Below, one piece after another: positions 35,457 to 46,361 of a stretch of DNA of 64,000 bases (positions are counted from its first letter, which is position 1; each line of letters opens with the position of its first letter). The notes below the pieces were generated by a model. That model ran no database searches. It saw nothing but the letters and a program-made list of their open reading frames with translations, and was not told the DNA's origin. This DNA comes from Orbilia blumenaviensis (taxonomy: Eukaryota; Ascomycota; Orbiliomycetes; Orbiliales; Orbiliaceae): positions 62,001 through 126,000 of the forward strand of contig JAVHNS010000008.1 in the NCBI GenBank assembly GCA_036872755.1, given 5' to 3'. A program made the position numbers and the translations under genes.

Positions 35457-36953
35457 CTAACGTTTATCTTCGTAATCAGACTTCTTCTTATCCCCCGATA
35501 TCCCCATCCCAGACCGTATACCCACGAAATAATAAAATATGTGGAGATCACTCCAAAATGTTACATATGCCTTTGTCTTGTCCCTTTTCCCAAAAAAGTC
35601 AACCCTCTCTAAAGAAGTCATACCGGCCTTTCTCCAGCTTGTTATTGCACTTTGCAATCTACTTGAGGCAAAGGATCCATTTTTGCTCCTGGGCCACGGG
35701 AGCACCAAATTCCTCATGTTCATTAGTTTTTTGATTGCAGTATATGGGAAGCGGTTATGTTCGTATCCATCGCAAGCCCGATCGTTGAACATACGAACAT
35801 TCAAGTTCATCAGGCTGGGAAATCTCTGCACCAATCTCTGGATACCTTTCTGTTCTGGTGGGGTGTACATGGTGAGCGAGAGGTCTTGAATTCTTGAAAA
35901 TACATCAAGAACATCCGGGTCCAGGTCCGATTTCGATCGGCCCTTAGAGTTGTCCTTCTCAGTAAACCCGTAAGTATCGAAAATAGGGCATGAGTCTGTA
36001 GTTTCGACGTGTAGCGTTTCCAACTGAGGCGCGAATGCGAGTGGGATGTAATAAAATGCCGACCGTTTCATATACGCTGATTTCGGGTCTTCCATCACGC
36101 CAGTAATGCAGTTCGCTGAGATTTTAGCCTTCTTCAGCAGAGGGAATCCTTGAGTTCGCAGCTTTTCCCTCAGTAGCTCCCCGACTTTATCATTGGTTAC
36201 TTTCTTCCCGAGAAACTCCTGGTTAACAGCCGACAGTTTTGAGTAAAGCTTTTCATATAATTCATTCGCCTGTTCATAGCAGCCCCTAGGATCGATTTCT
36301 GGTACCTTCACCGCTTCGATCTGAAGGTATTCAAGCCCGTTACAGATCGTCGGACGCCGGCAAAGCTCATTGAAAATGGCAACGTAGGTATTATTCTCAG
36401 CCGCACTGGGTATGCGATAGGATATAGATATGTTCCGAAGATTCGGGAAGAGGCTTAACGCTGCCCGAAGTTGATCAATAGCTCCATTTGTATCGACATC
36501 ACCACCACAGAAATATTGGCCCATCTTGAACGCGTTCTTAGACCAGTCCACCTTTCTTCCAATACGTATAGAGCTACGTGAGGTCAGAAAGTAATCAACG
36601 AAAGCAAAGGCGCATTTACAAGACATTTTAAACCCTTACCGTATATCATGACAACCATGCTCCCCCAGGCCACCTTTCTGGAACAATTTGACCGACTCCA
36701 TATCCAAAATAACAGATTTTATTCGCAAACCCCAAGAAAAGGCATAGAAGGACTTTGAGCACCGCGTCAGGTTTGCGGTTCCCTCCTCTCCAAGCAATTT
36801 GAAAATCTGAAGCTTTATCTCTGCCGGACAGAGTGAGAAAATATCCCTACCCGACGGGGACTGGGCTGTTTTAGTATCATCAACAACAGCTGGTTTAGGC
36901 CTCTTCGAAGATTCAAGTATTTCTTCGGATGTCGAATGCTTTCTTTTCACCAT
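35457..36953 (-). CDS. F-box domain protein
   Basis: A 476-aa protein of two exons, 36953-36640 and 36573-35457, joined by a 66-bp intron (GTAAGG donor, CTGAC branch-like sequence, GTAG acceptor). After a basic, nuclear-targeting-like N-terminus (MVKRKHSTSEE... SSKRPKP) comes an F-box at residues about 37-72 (IFSLCPAEIKLQIFKLLG, LTRCSKSFYAF), the Skp1-binding motif of SCF ubiquitin ligases. The remaining 400 residues have scattered leucine-rich, LRR-like pieces (LRAALSLFPNLRNISISYR, PQLETLHVETTD, LMNMRNLVLPWP) that probably form the substrate-binding part. Filamentous fungi carry many such poorly conserved F-box proteins. Target unknown. No truncation seen. Confidence 0.82.
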
Positions 36954-37832
36954 CTTAAGTTAACTTCTAGACTGGAAAGCTCTGAATATATATACGTATG
37001 TCTACAATTTCTTTAGGATCGGATCGGTAGTTGGTAGATAGACCAGTGCGCTGTACAGTCAATAGCTATCGGATGGATGTATGTCTCTATATAAGATGAT
37101 AGAAAGTGTACGTTATGAGCGAAACATTAACTCAGGGCGCGAACACCAACTCCTGATTATATAAGTTCTGACTTAATGCTACCCGCGAACTCGCGGTATC
37201 ACTTGATTCAACCATTGTATACACGTACAAAAGGTTCCAAATTGATCCACATACCAAGGGACCGATTGAGATCGAATGACTCTTAGCGAGATACGTGTTC
37301 CAACAATCAAATGTTCAGGGCGGAAGCCTGGATATTTACGATTACATAATCCAAACCGCCAGCATAATTTTGGGTCTAACTAGCGTGAGGCTGTCGCAGA
37401 ACAAAAATCCTCTGACTCAGGAACTTTTTTAAGCATTTAGAGTCGGGCGTATTTGAACTTGCCAAGCCAGAAACGAAGAAATAGCTAATAGGAATTGGAC
37501 AAGTCTAAATGTATTTTAGCTCTGGAGATTCCAGCACGCGGATGTAGGGGTGATTCATTATCATGGCATTCTAACACTATTAGTCATCAAGCCATGCTAA
37601 CCCCGGACAGCCCAGGATTCCAACAGCGTCAACAACAACCTGAATTCAGCTGAAGCGACGACCCACATCTCCAGCCGGGTATATACAACCGCCATACGAC
37701 AAGTAGAATCTGATAGACGGCCACTTCTTACTTGACCCTAAAAATTACTTTTTCTAACAAGCCATCAGCCTAACCTACTACGAAACTAAGTCTGACCCTA
37801 GCCAAAGCGCTTTAGAGCTCAAAGCTAGTAGG
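36954..37832. other. Divergent spacer
   Basis: A bidirectional upstream region of the F-box and DUF4246 genes, 879 bp, AT-rich. TATA-like TATATATA occurs at 36987-36994, only 34 bp from the F-box ATG. No other feature. Confidence 0.5.
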
Positions 37833-40346
37833 ATGCTGGAAAACGTCATCAAATATCCTCATCCTCTTCATAACGCCCCCTCCAGGCCACTAACCGGTCA
37901 CGAAATCAACCTCCGCCGATTCTCTGCTACAATTCGAGAAAAGCCTCGATGGACAGAAAAGGTCACTAATCGCAAATTGATGGCAAAATGGTTCCGAGAG
38001 GCTGCCCTGCAAGATCAACAGCATGTAGCTTCTGACCAAATAGTCGTGCTTTGGGATACTGATGACCTCGAGTATATGCACAATGAACTAATAGAAAGAT
38101 ATAAACCATATGTTGAGAAACTTCGGGAAAGTGGTTCTTGTATTGAACCTCATATTGATGCCGTCTGGAAGGCAGACGGACTGATAGAAGAAGAGTTGCG
38201 ACAAGAATTGATAAATGGTAAGCCAAGGGCCCTGAACAAGATAGGCCCTCAGACCAAAGACGCCTCCTTTTACTCTTTGATTATAATTTTGGTCAGGAAA
38301 GCTGACCGTTTTGGTGTTTCTAAGCCGTCGCAACATTGGAACATATTCCCAATAGCCAAAAAGACTGGCATCCGGGCTCCAACGGGCAGGTCTTCAATCT
38401 TGTCCATCCTTCTCTATGGCCAATTATCTACGATCGGACCTTAAGTACAAATGGGGAATCGATACAATGCCCCAAAAAATCAACCGTATTTTACGATCCA
38501 GGTACAGATGGCTGGTCCACTCGATTTTGCTGGCTACCGTCAGAATTCAAAGTCAGCAGAGATGGAAAGACCAAAATCACGTCATACATCAACAATCTTT
38601 CCAAACCAGAGGAAAAACGCCTTTTCTACCCCATCATTGAAAGAATATTTGATCGGTTCGTTCCGATGTTCAGCCACCTCCTCTCCGACCTAGCAGAGGG
38701 CAATGACCAGCTGTACCGAACAGACCTAGCGACCGAGTTTAGCTTGGATCGGACCGACCGGGAAGGTGTAGTTTCCATACCAATTTCAATATATAAGCTG
38801 AAATGGAAAGAAATCTTAGAACAATATGAGCGCGGGGAAGAATTGTCGCCTGGTTTCCAATCATACTTCAAAATGACACAGCAGAGGCGCCGCCAGGACC
38901 AAAAGCCCACTTTAATCGGAGAGGAAACTAAATACAAAGTCGGGTATTGGGGCCCCGAAATAGATCATTCTAATTACAAAGACTATGAAAACGATGACGA
39001 CGACACTATATCCGACGATGACTATTGCCCATCTGACGATGGCAGCCAAGAAATAGAGTATCAATTAGCACCAGATGAAGGAGAAGTAGTAGAAGAGGAT
39101 GAATTGGAACACGAAGAACTAGGGGAGCTAGAACTGGAAGAGCTAGAAAATGAACTCGATAATCTGAAAGCCGAAGCAATCATAGCAGAGGAGGAAAGTA
39201 AAAAGAAACTACAAGAAACACAACTAATTCTAGAAGAGCGAGCGAGAAAAATGCAGGAAGAATTACAGAAATGGAAGCAATACGTACAGGAGGAAAGGTG
39301 GAAGTCTGATGAAGCGGAGGCGGAGACGGTGGAGACAGAGGGATATGAAAGTATAGATGAAGATGAAGATCATGAAGGAAAGCTCAGTAGCACCGATGGA
39401 AGTGGTCTTGACGTGGAATTGGATGAATACAGGGGGTTCAAAAGAGCTGAAATTTGGGACATTGGACAACTTCAACCCGATTCGAAATGGTCTCCGCCAA
39501 CAATCACTCAAGAAACCACACTGAACGGCAAAACAGCAAAAGTTATCGTTAAGATGGCAAATATTATCTTATCGCCTCAGAATCCAACCTATGGCGGTGG
39601 TATGTGGCATGTCGAAGCAATGAAGGTACCGAATAGACCCATCCCTATCCATGCAATGATTAAGTTTATAATTTGGCCCTCTGACTTCGATTCTACACAA
39701 TCATAGAATGAACGGATAATTGCAACAGGAATATATTACTATGATCAAAAAAATATAACCGATTCATCGTTGTGTTTCCGCCGCACCGCTTATAATTCTG
39801 GAGCCGAGTCTATACACCACTCTAATTGGGGCATGTTACATAACATGGGGCATAATGGTGTACAAGTCCTCGGTGAAATTCGAACAAAGGTACTTGACTG
39901 CGCAGCTCCAGCATTCCAACTGGCGGTCTATTATGGCCGACCACCAATATGGATTTGAGACTCACTAACTGGATACTCTCTATTAGAAAAATCGAGCTCT
40001 AGTCTTCCCAAACATATACCAACATTGTGTGTCACCATTCGAATTAAAGGATCGAACCAAACGAGGGTATCGCAAGATATTAGTCTTCTTTCTGTGCGAT
40101 CCAAATCACGAAATTCCAACAACCAAGACCGTTGCACCTCAGCAACTCGACCAGCAAGATCTCGAGATCCTACGTAGAGGAACCTTAGGAAAGCTCCCAG
40201 AGGAACTCTTCAACTCGGTCTTAAAAGAACTACCTCCGCCAATCACGGTTACAGAAGCTCGCCAATATCGATTCAGTCTGATAAAGGAGCGGTCGACTTT
40301 TACTGATACCAGCGCACATGTCCAAGGAGAATATTATAACTTGTAA
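37833..40346 (+). CDS. DUF4246 protein with acidic coiled-coil insertion
   Basis: A 742-aa protein from four exons: 37833-38217, 38325-39625, 39707-39889 and 39987-40346. Intron 1 (GTAAGC to TCTAAG) joins ELIN to AVATLEHIPNSQKDWHPGS, restoring a block strongly typical of DUF4246. Intron 2 (GTACCG) joins WHVEAMK to NERIIATGIYYYD, and intron 3 (GTACTT, CTAAC branch) joins LGEIRTK to KNRALVFPN. Other family blocks: LVHPSLWPIIYDRT, RFCWLPSEF (about 195-203), ITSYINNL, and KVIVKMANIIL (about 534-544). Residues about 349-507 are a Glu/Asp-rich, partly coiled-coil stretch (EELGELELEELENELDNLKA) inserted before the last domain; its size seems unusual. The final domain has an HxE pair (H557, E559), a later QHC (H636) and R652. 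This resembles a 2-oxoglutarate/Fe(II) dioxygenase layout; that is my inference, since DUF4246 has no assigned function. Read without splicing, the gene looks like two overlapping frames, but it is intact. Confidence 0.85.
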
Positions 40347-40697
40347 GTACTATTTATCTCATTTTTTCCCCCTTGAGATCGATAGCCTTCATATAAACTA
40401 ATCAGTGACTGGCAGTTGTGAGCATTAATCGATAGAAGTATAACGAAATTTTATGACATGCGTACGAGATGCATATGCGGGTCCGTAGATATGTCGATGT
40501 CGATCCCCATGAGAATCAATACAGTGGCTTTTGGATGAAGATAAGAATGATAAACTATTAAATTCGGGAAATAAATATTTAATACGCTCGCCATATACCT
40601 ATTCAAACACGGATAATCATTTTGTAGTAACATTCCAGACCAGATTTCGACGCCATAAGCCCATAACCTACAGTAAAACAAGAGTCTAAGAGACTTT
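40347..40697. other. Convergent spacer
   Basis: A 351-bp convergent spacer; nothing recognised. Confidence 0.6.
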
Positions 40698-42560
40698 TCA
40701 CTTCAACAACCCTTTGATAGCACCTGCAATTTGCTGTACTTCATCTGTAACCCCTTCACCCACACTCCGTCTCCGAACCCTTGGCGCCTCAATCCACTTT
40801 TCCCCTCCATCATCAAACACATAACTGTAAACATCGGGATACATCTCCAGCAATTTTCTTTCAACGGGCCCTAGATCCATTTCAAAAAGTTCAACTCCGG
40901 TTGTTTTATTAACCCACTTGTAACGTCCAATCTCATCATCGTAATAGAATTTCCACCCCCTCAGGGCCTTGGGGCTGTAAGAACCTTCATCATCAACTCC
41001 GTACCCTTTTAGAGCCATCCTAACTCGGACGCTAACATGCACGGTTTCCCTTGTATTCTTCAAGAACTTCCCCGTTCTTTCGGCGGTACATGGGTCACAC
41101 CTCGTGTAGTCCCCAGGGGTCCTAGTCTCACTGCCACCAAGCGCGTATATACCCTCCATACTATCATAGATCTTTCCAAAGCCCCAAGCCCGGGGCTTCA
41201 ACTTCTTTTTACGGTAGTAGAGAAAGTTTTGCTCGAACTCGGAGAATATGTATGCATCATCGAAGTCGAGGAACGGGGTAAAATTCGAAATCATCCAGGC
41301 AAGGCTTACGTTACTGAGGTTTTGGTCGTCCCAGCCACCGCCGACGTTGCTATGTTCCCCAGGCTGGTTTTTATTGTTTAGTAAATCGCCCTTATTCAAA
41401 AAAAAAAAAAAAAAAAAGACAAAATAGTATCGGATGTGTTCAGACATACCATCCAGGTTTGTTTTAATACGGTAGGAGAACCCTTCGGCAACTCCCAAAC
41501 CGTTGGTGGAAACGTGCCTCGCCTCTCATCCAGAGCCAGCGCTTGGAATGCAAAGTCGACCCTAGGGCTGAGACTTGTATCATAGAACATCATCTCATCC
41601 GCCTTCTTGGGTTGCACACCCAACTTTTGCAGCCATCCAATCTTAGGGATTCCCAGAGCGCCGACAGTATCCCAAACTCCTATCGCCCTGATTCTCACGT
41701 TTGGGATCGTCATTCCAAGCCTGTATAGCTGTTCAACGTACTCCGGATCTGCAGCAGATGGCTTATTCGGAAATGGGCAGTCGGGTTGTGGTGACTTATA
41801 CCCCTTCTCATATCTATGCTGATAGTCCTTCATAATAACCGCAAAGGCCTCCAGGCCTTTCTTTGTCAAGACCCCCAAGCCAGCCACCATACTTGCCACA
41901 CTGCGGGCAGTAAACGCACCTCTTGAAAAGCCAATAAAAAAGATCTCATCCCCCGGAGCGTAGTTATTCGATAAAAACGAAAAGCACTCCCGCATATTCT
42001 GAGCGACGCCTTCGCCAAGAGCGCCACCTATTATCTTGTCCAGGGGATTATTCGATGAGCCTGGGCCAGCTTGGTAGTAGACAATTTGAGGTACGTTTGA
42101 CCCAGATAGGGATTTGATCGCCCGACATATTCGCGTTACGTTGGTTGGGGGCTTCAATTTGCCGTCTTGTAGTTCACCATTTGAATCCTGCCAGGTCCCT
42201 TCACACTCATTGTCAGATATGTACTCTTGTCACAAGCAAGCCTAACAGAAAATAAAAACGCGAAGTTGCGAAAAACATACCATCGCAGGCAATAATCAGT
42301 CTCTTATTTCCTTGTCGGACACTTTCCCCGGGGCCGTCATAATCTCTCGAGTGCCTCCTAGAACGTCTCCTTGAGGGACGTGGGTTATACCTCTCGAATG
42401 GCTCCTCATAGCTAATTCTATCGCTAGACGCTCGAGATGCCGAGGCCGTCTCCTCCGGCCAGTATGTTTGTTCGTGGTATTTCTGGTAGCTGTCAGGGGG
42501 GTCCTCCTTAGTATAGGTGTACTTTTGCTCTCGACCCCGATCCCGATCTCTACGCCCCAT
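40698..42560 (-). CDS. DUF2235 (alpha/beta hydrolase, Tle1-like) protein
   Basis: A 564-aa protein with the DUF2235 domain, related to bacterial T6SS phospholipase Tle1 and common in fungi. Exons: 42560-42281, 42198-41450 and 41363-40698, with GTATGT donors at both introns. Residues 1-93 are a highly charged, Arg/Ser/Tyr-rich disordered region (RRDRDRGREQK, RPSRRRSRRHSRD). The domain begins RLIIACDGTWQDSNGEL, assembled across intron 1. It contains the nucleophile elbow FFIGFSRGAF (Ser about 185), then AIGVWDTVGALG (Asp about 270) and WMPGEHSNVGGGW (His about 347). The His motif is assembled across intron 2 and completes a Ser-Asp-His-type triad. The C-terminal 200 residues are family-typical (ISNFTPFLDFDD). 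The substrate is probably a lipid or other ester, unproven. Intron 2 carries an A20 tract (T20 on the coding strand). Confidence 0.88.
41398..41417 (+). repeat. A20 homopolymer in a DUF2235-gene intron
   Basis: Reads as T20 on the coding strand, inside intron 2, between the donor and the 41364-41366 acceptor. Confidence 0.85.
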
Positions 42561-44854
42561 CGTTAATAGCTTGGTAGATATTGTTGAACTTTATATCCAG
42601 GTATGGAAGACGGTGGGTAAAGGACGGGCAAGAAGGTTCGGTTAGAAAGTCGAATTTCGTCCTATCGTGAGCGGTACTCGTAAAATACGTATACAGGTAA
42701 TATTTTATTTTAATAGAAAAACCCTGCCCCCGAAGAAACCAGTCCGAGTCATTCAAATTTCAAGCGGTGGGTGTGGCCGGATAATTATAATGCCTTTCGT
42801 TCCGTTCTCCCGCCCGTATGCATATCGTACGTCAAAAAACAGATGCGCAGGAAAATGCAAGAAATTTTAGGCCTTAGGACAAGGCGATGGTCAGTTGACT
42901 CGACAGAGACACCAAGACCGACCAGTTCGCCTCAGGTGTGTGTTGTCCAGAGGGCATTGTCGTTGCATGCAGCGCAAGTTGCAGCTGTAGCCAGGATCCT
43001 TGAATGAATGATTTAGTTTAGGAGTCTCGGGTACACGATGCGTATGCGATGGGTGCAGTATTTCGGGCATGTTACCCACCAGGTTCCTGGCAGGTTGCCC
43101 AACCCGTCAAAGTGCATAGGCCGGTACCATAGAATACAGGCGCCACTTGAAATTCTATCGGATGGCCTGAAATCCATGAAATGAAGGATTCCCCACAAGG
43201 GTGTTGGTACTCTGTTGTATCAAGGATACCTCGTGGTTGCGGTCTTGGCTTTCGTATGCCAAAAGTCTGGTGACGTCAAGCAGACCCTTGTCATCCATTA
43301 GAGGCCCATCTTTCCACCTTTGCTGATTGGGAATCCATGGATAAGGTATCAATCCCTAATATCAATATTTTTTTTTGATGCTTCTTTTATGAGTCTCGAG
43401 GCCCACGTGAGTGAGTGAGTAAACGCGGGCGGGTCCGTTAATTGCCTATAACCGTACCGGGTTGTCATTGCATCTCGTTGATTAGTATTTTCTCCTCGCA
43501 AATTTTGTCAAGTCGATATTATTCCTTAAAGAAAACAGATGGTCCTTGTGTTACTCTAAATGCTGTTGAATATCGAAGATGTAGATGCAATATATCATTA
43601 AACACTTAAGTACTTTTTGGATTAATCGGCGCCCCTTCAAGAAAGGACTGAAGCCAAAGTTAAGTTTTCAGAAGGACTTGCTACCAACACAAATATAATG
43701 TTGTACTTTTGCACGTCCACACCGAGCTTCTAGATAGGCTTGAAGAACCTAGTTAGCTTCTATATCCCACCTGACACCGAGACTACTGCATGCACACAGC
43801 GACCGAGAAAATATCAGAGAAGCCCAGAATTCAGATATTTCAGTTCAGTTTTGAGAAAATACAAAGCCCGAGACATCCCTAAAGTCGAATGAGGTGTATA
43901 TTTAGCTAATGAATATATATTTCTTGACTCGGGGTCAGCTGTTCTGCTTCGTTGAGGCTGGTTTACGAGATCAGGTCAGACCTTGGCTAGACTATGCATA
44001 AATGCTTCATGGAGCAGTCTCGATAAACACCTATAAAGTATCCCAAAGCACCTAACACACTCAAGTCCATAGCTAGTTATATTCAATCTTTCATCCCTTT
44101 GCCAACATACAACCCATATGGCTAATGCACAGCGAATTTGTAAAGGTGAGATCCTAAAACAGCAAGCCTATTATTTAGCAAATGCAATTACTCAAGTGTC
44201 ATAGTAATCAAAACACGGCAATAAGATGGGGTCTCTCAACCCCGGCTTGACTTTCAAATTCCAGATCTGTGTTGGGAGCATGGCCTTTTATACAGGACAC
44301 TCAACAAAGAAGCTAGGTTTGCGAAAACCAGTGGCAAATTGGGAATAAAAATGTTAATTACAGTGGCGATCGTGGGCCTTTAGCCTCACGAGCCTCTGGT
44401 AGGCGTTAACCAGTGCTAGCAAGAGCCACCGATAGTTCATGACTAAAGTAGTAGGACTATACCCGTTGAAATTTCTTGATCTGAGATCTGAATACAATGC
44501 AATGCAGCGCAATAGACGAAATTCGTGCCATCAACTGACAAAGGAAGCCTTGGCTACCTAAGTAGATGTAATATTCCTTAACGCATCGAGCGTTCTTCCT
44601 TTATAAGTTATAAAGAGTCGCATCGAGCAATCTAAAATGCATTTTTATATATTCCAAGCATAAATGGTCTGGTGAACGATACATACATCACGCATCAGGT
44701 GTAGACCGCTTGATGCAACGACCCACCAAATTTGATAAATAGATCTCGATTATGGACCCCTGAACCCAAGGCCGTTAACCGAACAGTTGTCAAAGCTTAG
44801 TTAAAATTTTCAACTGCGGCTGAGAAAAGAGTCACCGAAACCAATACCGCCGCT

Positions 44855-44875
44855 ATCGCGATCGCGATCGCGATC
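44855..44875 (+). repeat. Palindromic (ATCGCG)3.5 repeat
   Basis: Three and a half ATCGCG units; the first 20 bases equal their own reverse complement. It lies about 310 bp upstream of the Cys-rich GPI protein ATG. Confidence 0.85.
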
Positions 44876-45057
44876 TGGAACCAGCCAACAGCTTCTCGGC
44901 ACTCTTGGCGCCTATTCGCCTAACCCGACGCATTGCACTTGGACACCAATCCCTTGAAGACGCAAAGCAATAAAATCCCATGGGATCAGGATCTAGCAGA
45001 CTGGCGGATGGTATCTGGACCACAATGGTGTTGAGATCTCTGAATTCTGAACGCATG

Positions 45058-45065
45058 TATAAATA
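45058..45065 (+). promoter_or_regulatory. TATA box of the Cys-rich GPI gene
   Basis: TATAAATA lies 118-125 bp upstream of the ATG at 45183. Confidence 0.6.
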
Positions 45066-45182
45066 GCCTTGACTGCCTCCTAGCTGGTAAAGCCTTTCAA
45101 TTATTATCCGTATTGTAATCTCTCTAGATTTTTTGCATTCTTACATACGAAGAAATTAGACTTGCTACGTTAAGTCCGAAAA

Positions 45183-45818
45183 ATGCAGCAGAAACTCCTC
45201 CTCCTCCTACCGATCTTATCAGCAGCAATTGTCAATGCTACCACCCTTACAATACAAGCCCCAATAACTGGATGCGAGGGCAATGCATACTGCACCGGAT
45301 TCCAGAAATGCGGCGCAGGACACTGTCATAGGCGCGAGTCTTGTGGCAATTGGGGAGGAAAGGTCAATGCATGCTGTTATGCAGAAAACGGTACCGAAAC
45401 TTGTAGAGATGCGGCTGGGGACTTCTGGGATACTTTCGATCTTGCTTCATCAGGCACCGAAGCTGTTTACGCAAAATCTTGTCCTCGGGGCACAGAAGCT
45501 GCAACATATGACTACCGAGTGGACGGATTTGCTTGCTGCCCTCCAAATAGCGATATAATTATCGAAGTTGAGGCACAAAATGCGACTTTCCTCGAGCCTT
45601 CGGTACCTCTCGAAGATAAATATCAGACTATCGTTACTGGACGTTGCGTCGGCGCTGGGTTCTCAGAATCCTCTTCTCCTTCTCCCTCCTCTAGTGGCAC
45701 GCCTACTGGTACACCGACTGGGGAATCGACAGGCACGACATCTCCCAATAGCGCCAGTTCAAACGTTCCGGTTATGCTCGGGTTATCATTCCTCGCGCTG
45801 GTTTTAGGATTCGCTTGA
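45183..45818 (+). CDS. Cys-rich GPI-anchored secreted protein
   Basis: A 211-aa single-exon secreted protein, family not recognised. The signal peptide is clear (MQQKLLLLLPILSAAIVNA, cleavage expected near residue 19). The ectodomain, residues about 20-160, has exactly twelve Cys in two groups: eight between residues 30 and 80 with pattern GC, YC, KC, HC, SC, ACC and TC, then SC, ACC and RC. Six disulfides are possible. One NGT and one NAT sequon. After residue 160 comes a Ser/Thr/Pro/Gly stalk (SSSPSPSSSGTPTGTPTG) and a hydrophobic tail (VPVMLGLSFLALVLGFA), the standard GPI-attachment signal. Likely located at the plasma membrane or wall. Similar architecture occurs in wall proteins and in effector candidates, and neither can be decided here. 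A good TATA box precedes it. Confidence 0.78.
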   Translation: MQQKLLLLLPILSAAIVNATTLTIQAPITGCEGNAYCTGFQKCGAGHCHRRESCGNWGGKVNACCYAENGTETCRDAAGDFWDTFDLASSGTEAVYAKSCPRGTEAATYDYRVDGFACCPPNSDIIIEVEAQNATFLEPSVPLEDKYQTIVTGRCVGAGFSESSSPSPSSSGTPTGTPTGESTGTTSPNSASSNVPVMLGLSFLALVLGFA

Positions 45819-46361
45819 TCTGGATATGACTATATATACCAGCAGGCTGACCCGGCTGGACTAGGTTTGGAGTTTGCTTTTACGAGATGGTCATGGTTTC
45901 CGGTTTCAAAATTAGGTAGAGGAGTTTTATGAATATGTATCTAGTTAAATTGAAGTCCTGTGACTGTAAGATCGAGAAATATACCGATCTATAAATTTAT
46001 AGATCCAGTTAGCTTAAAAGATCCATTGGCCCAGCACATGTGCTTCCGTGCGGCAGCATTGGCTAGAGAATCTAACTTCGCAACACATAAAATGCAACAA
46101 TGCTAAATCTCGAACGCGAACTTGGCCCCGAAAATTAACAGCAACCGTAGGCTCCCTCATTTGAGGCTATTTAAACTTAATAGCTCCTAGACATGCATAT
46201 CGTTCTCAATCCTTCTCTTCATTAACGTCCATGTGTACATGACCCCATACGACATGCCCACGGGCTATAGCATCTTATCGTGGACATCGAGACCAAAAAG
46301 AACGTGTATTGACCTACCACCAAACCTACTTAAGAGAGGTTACAATGCCAAGCATATAGTC
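45819..46361. other. Spacer
   Basis: The 3' region of the Cys-rich gene and promoter of the Gln/Asn-rich gene; nothing recognised. Confidence 0.55.

Larger units (their letters stand above)
42561..45182. other. Gene-free region, 2.6 kb
   Basis: Divergent upstream region. No gene recognised; short minus-strand frames at 42891-43352 shift between registers and match nothing I know. A palindromic ATCGCG repeat lies at 44855-44875 and a TATAAATA box at 45058-45065. Confidence 0.5.

Noticed and set aside
37833..39706. Apparent frameshifted gene (two overlapping frames in DUF4246)
   Set aside because: A normal intron (38218-38324) joins the frames and restores a conserved family block, so no frameshift is needed.
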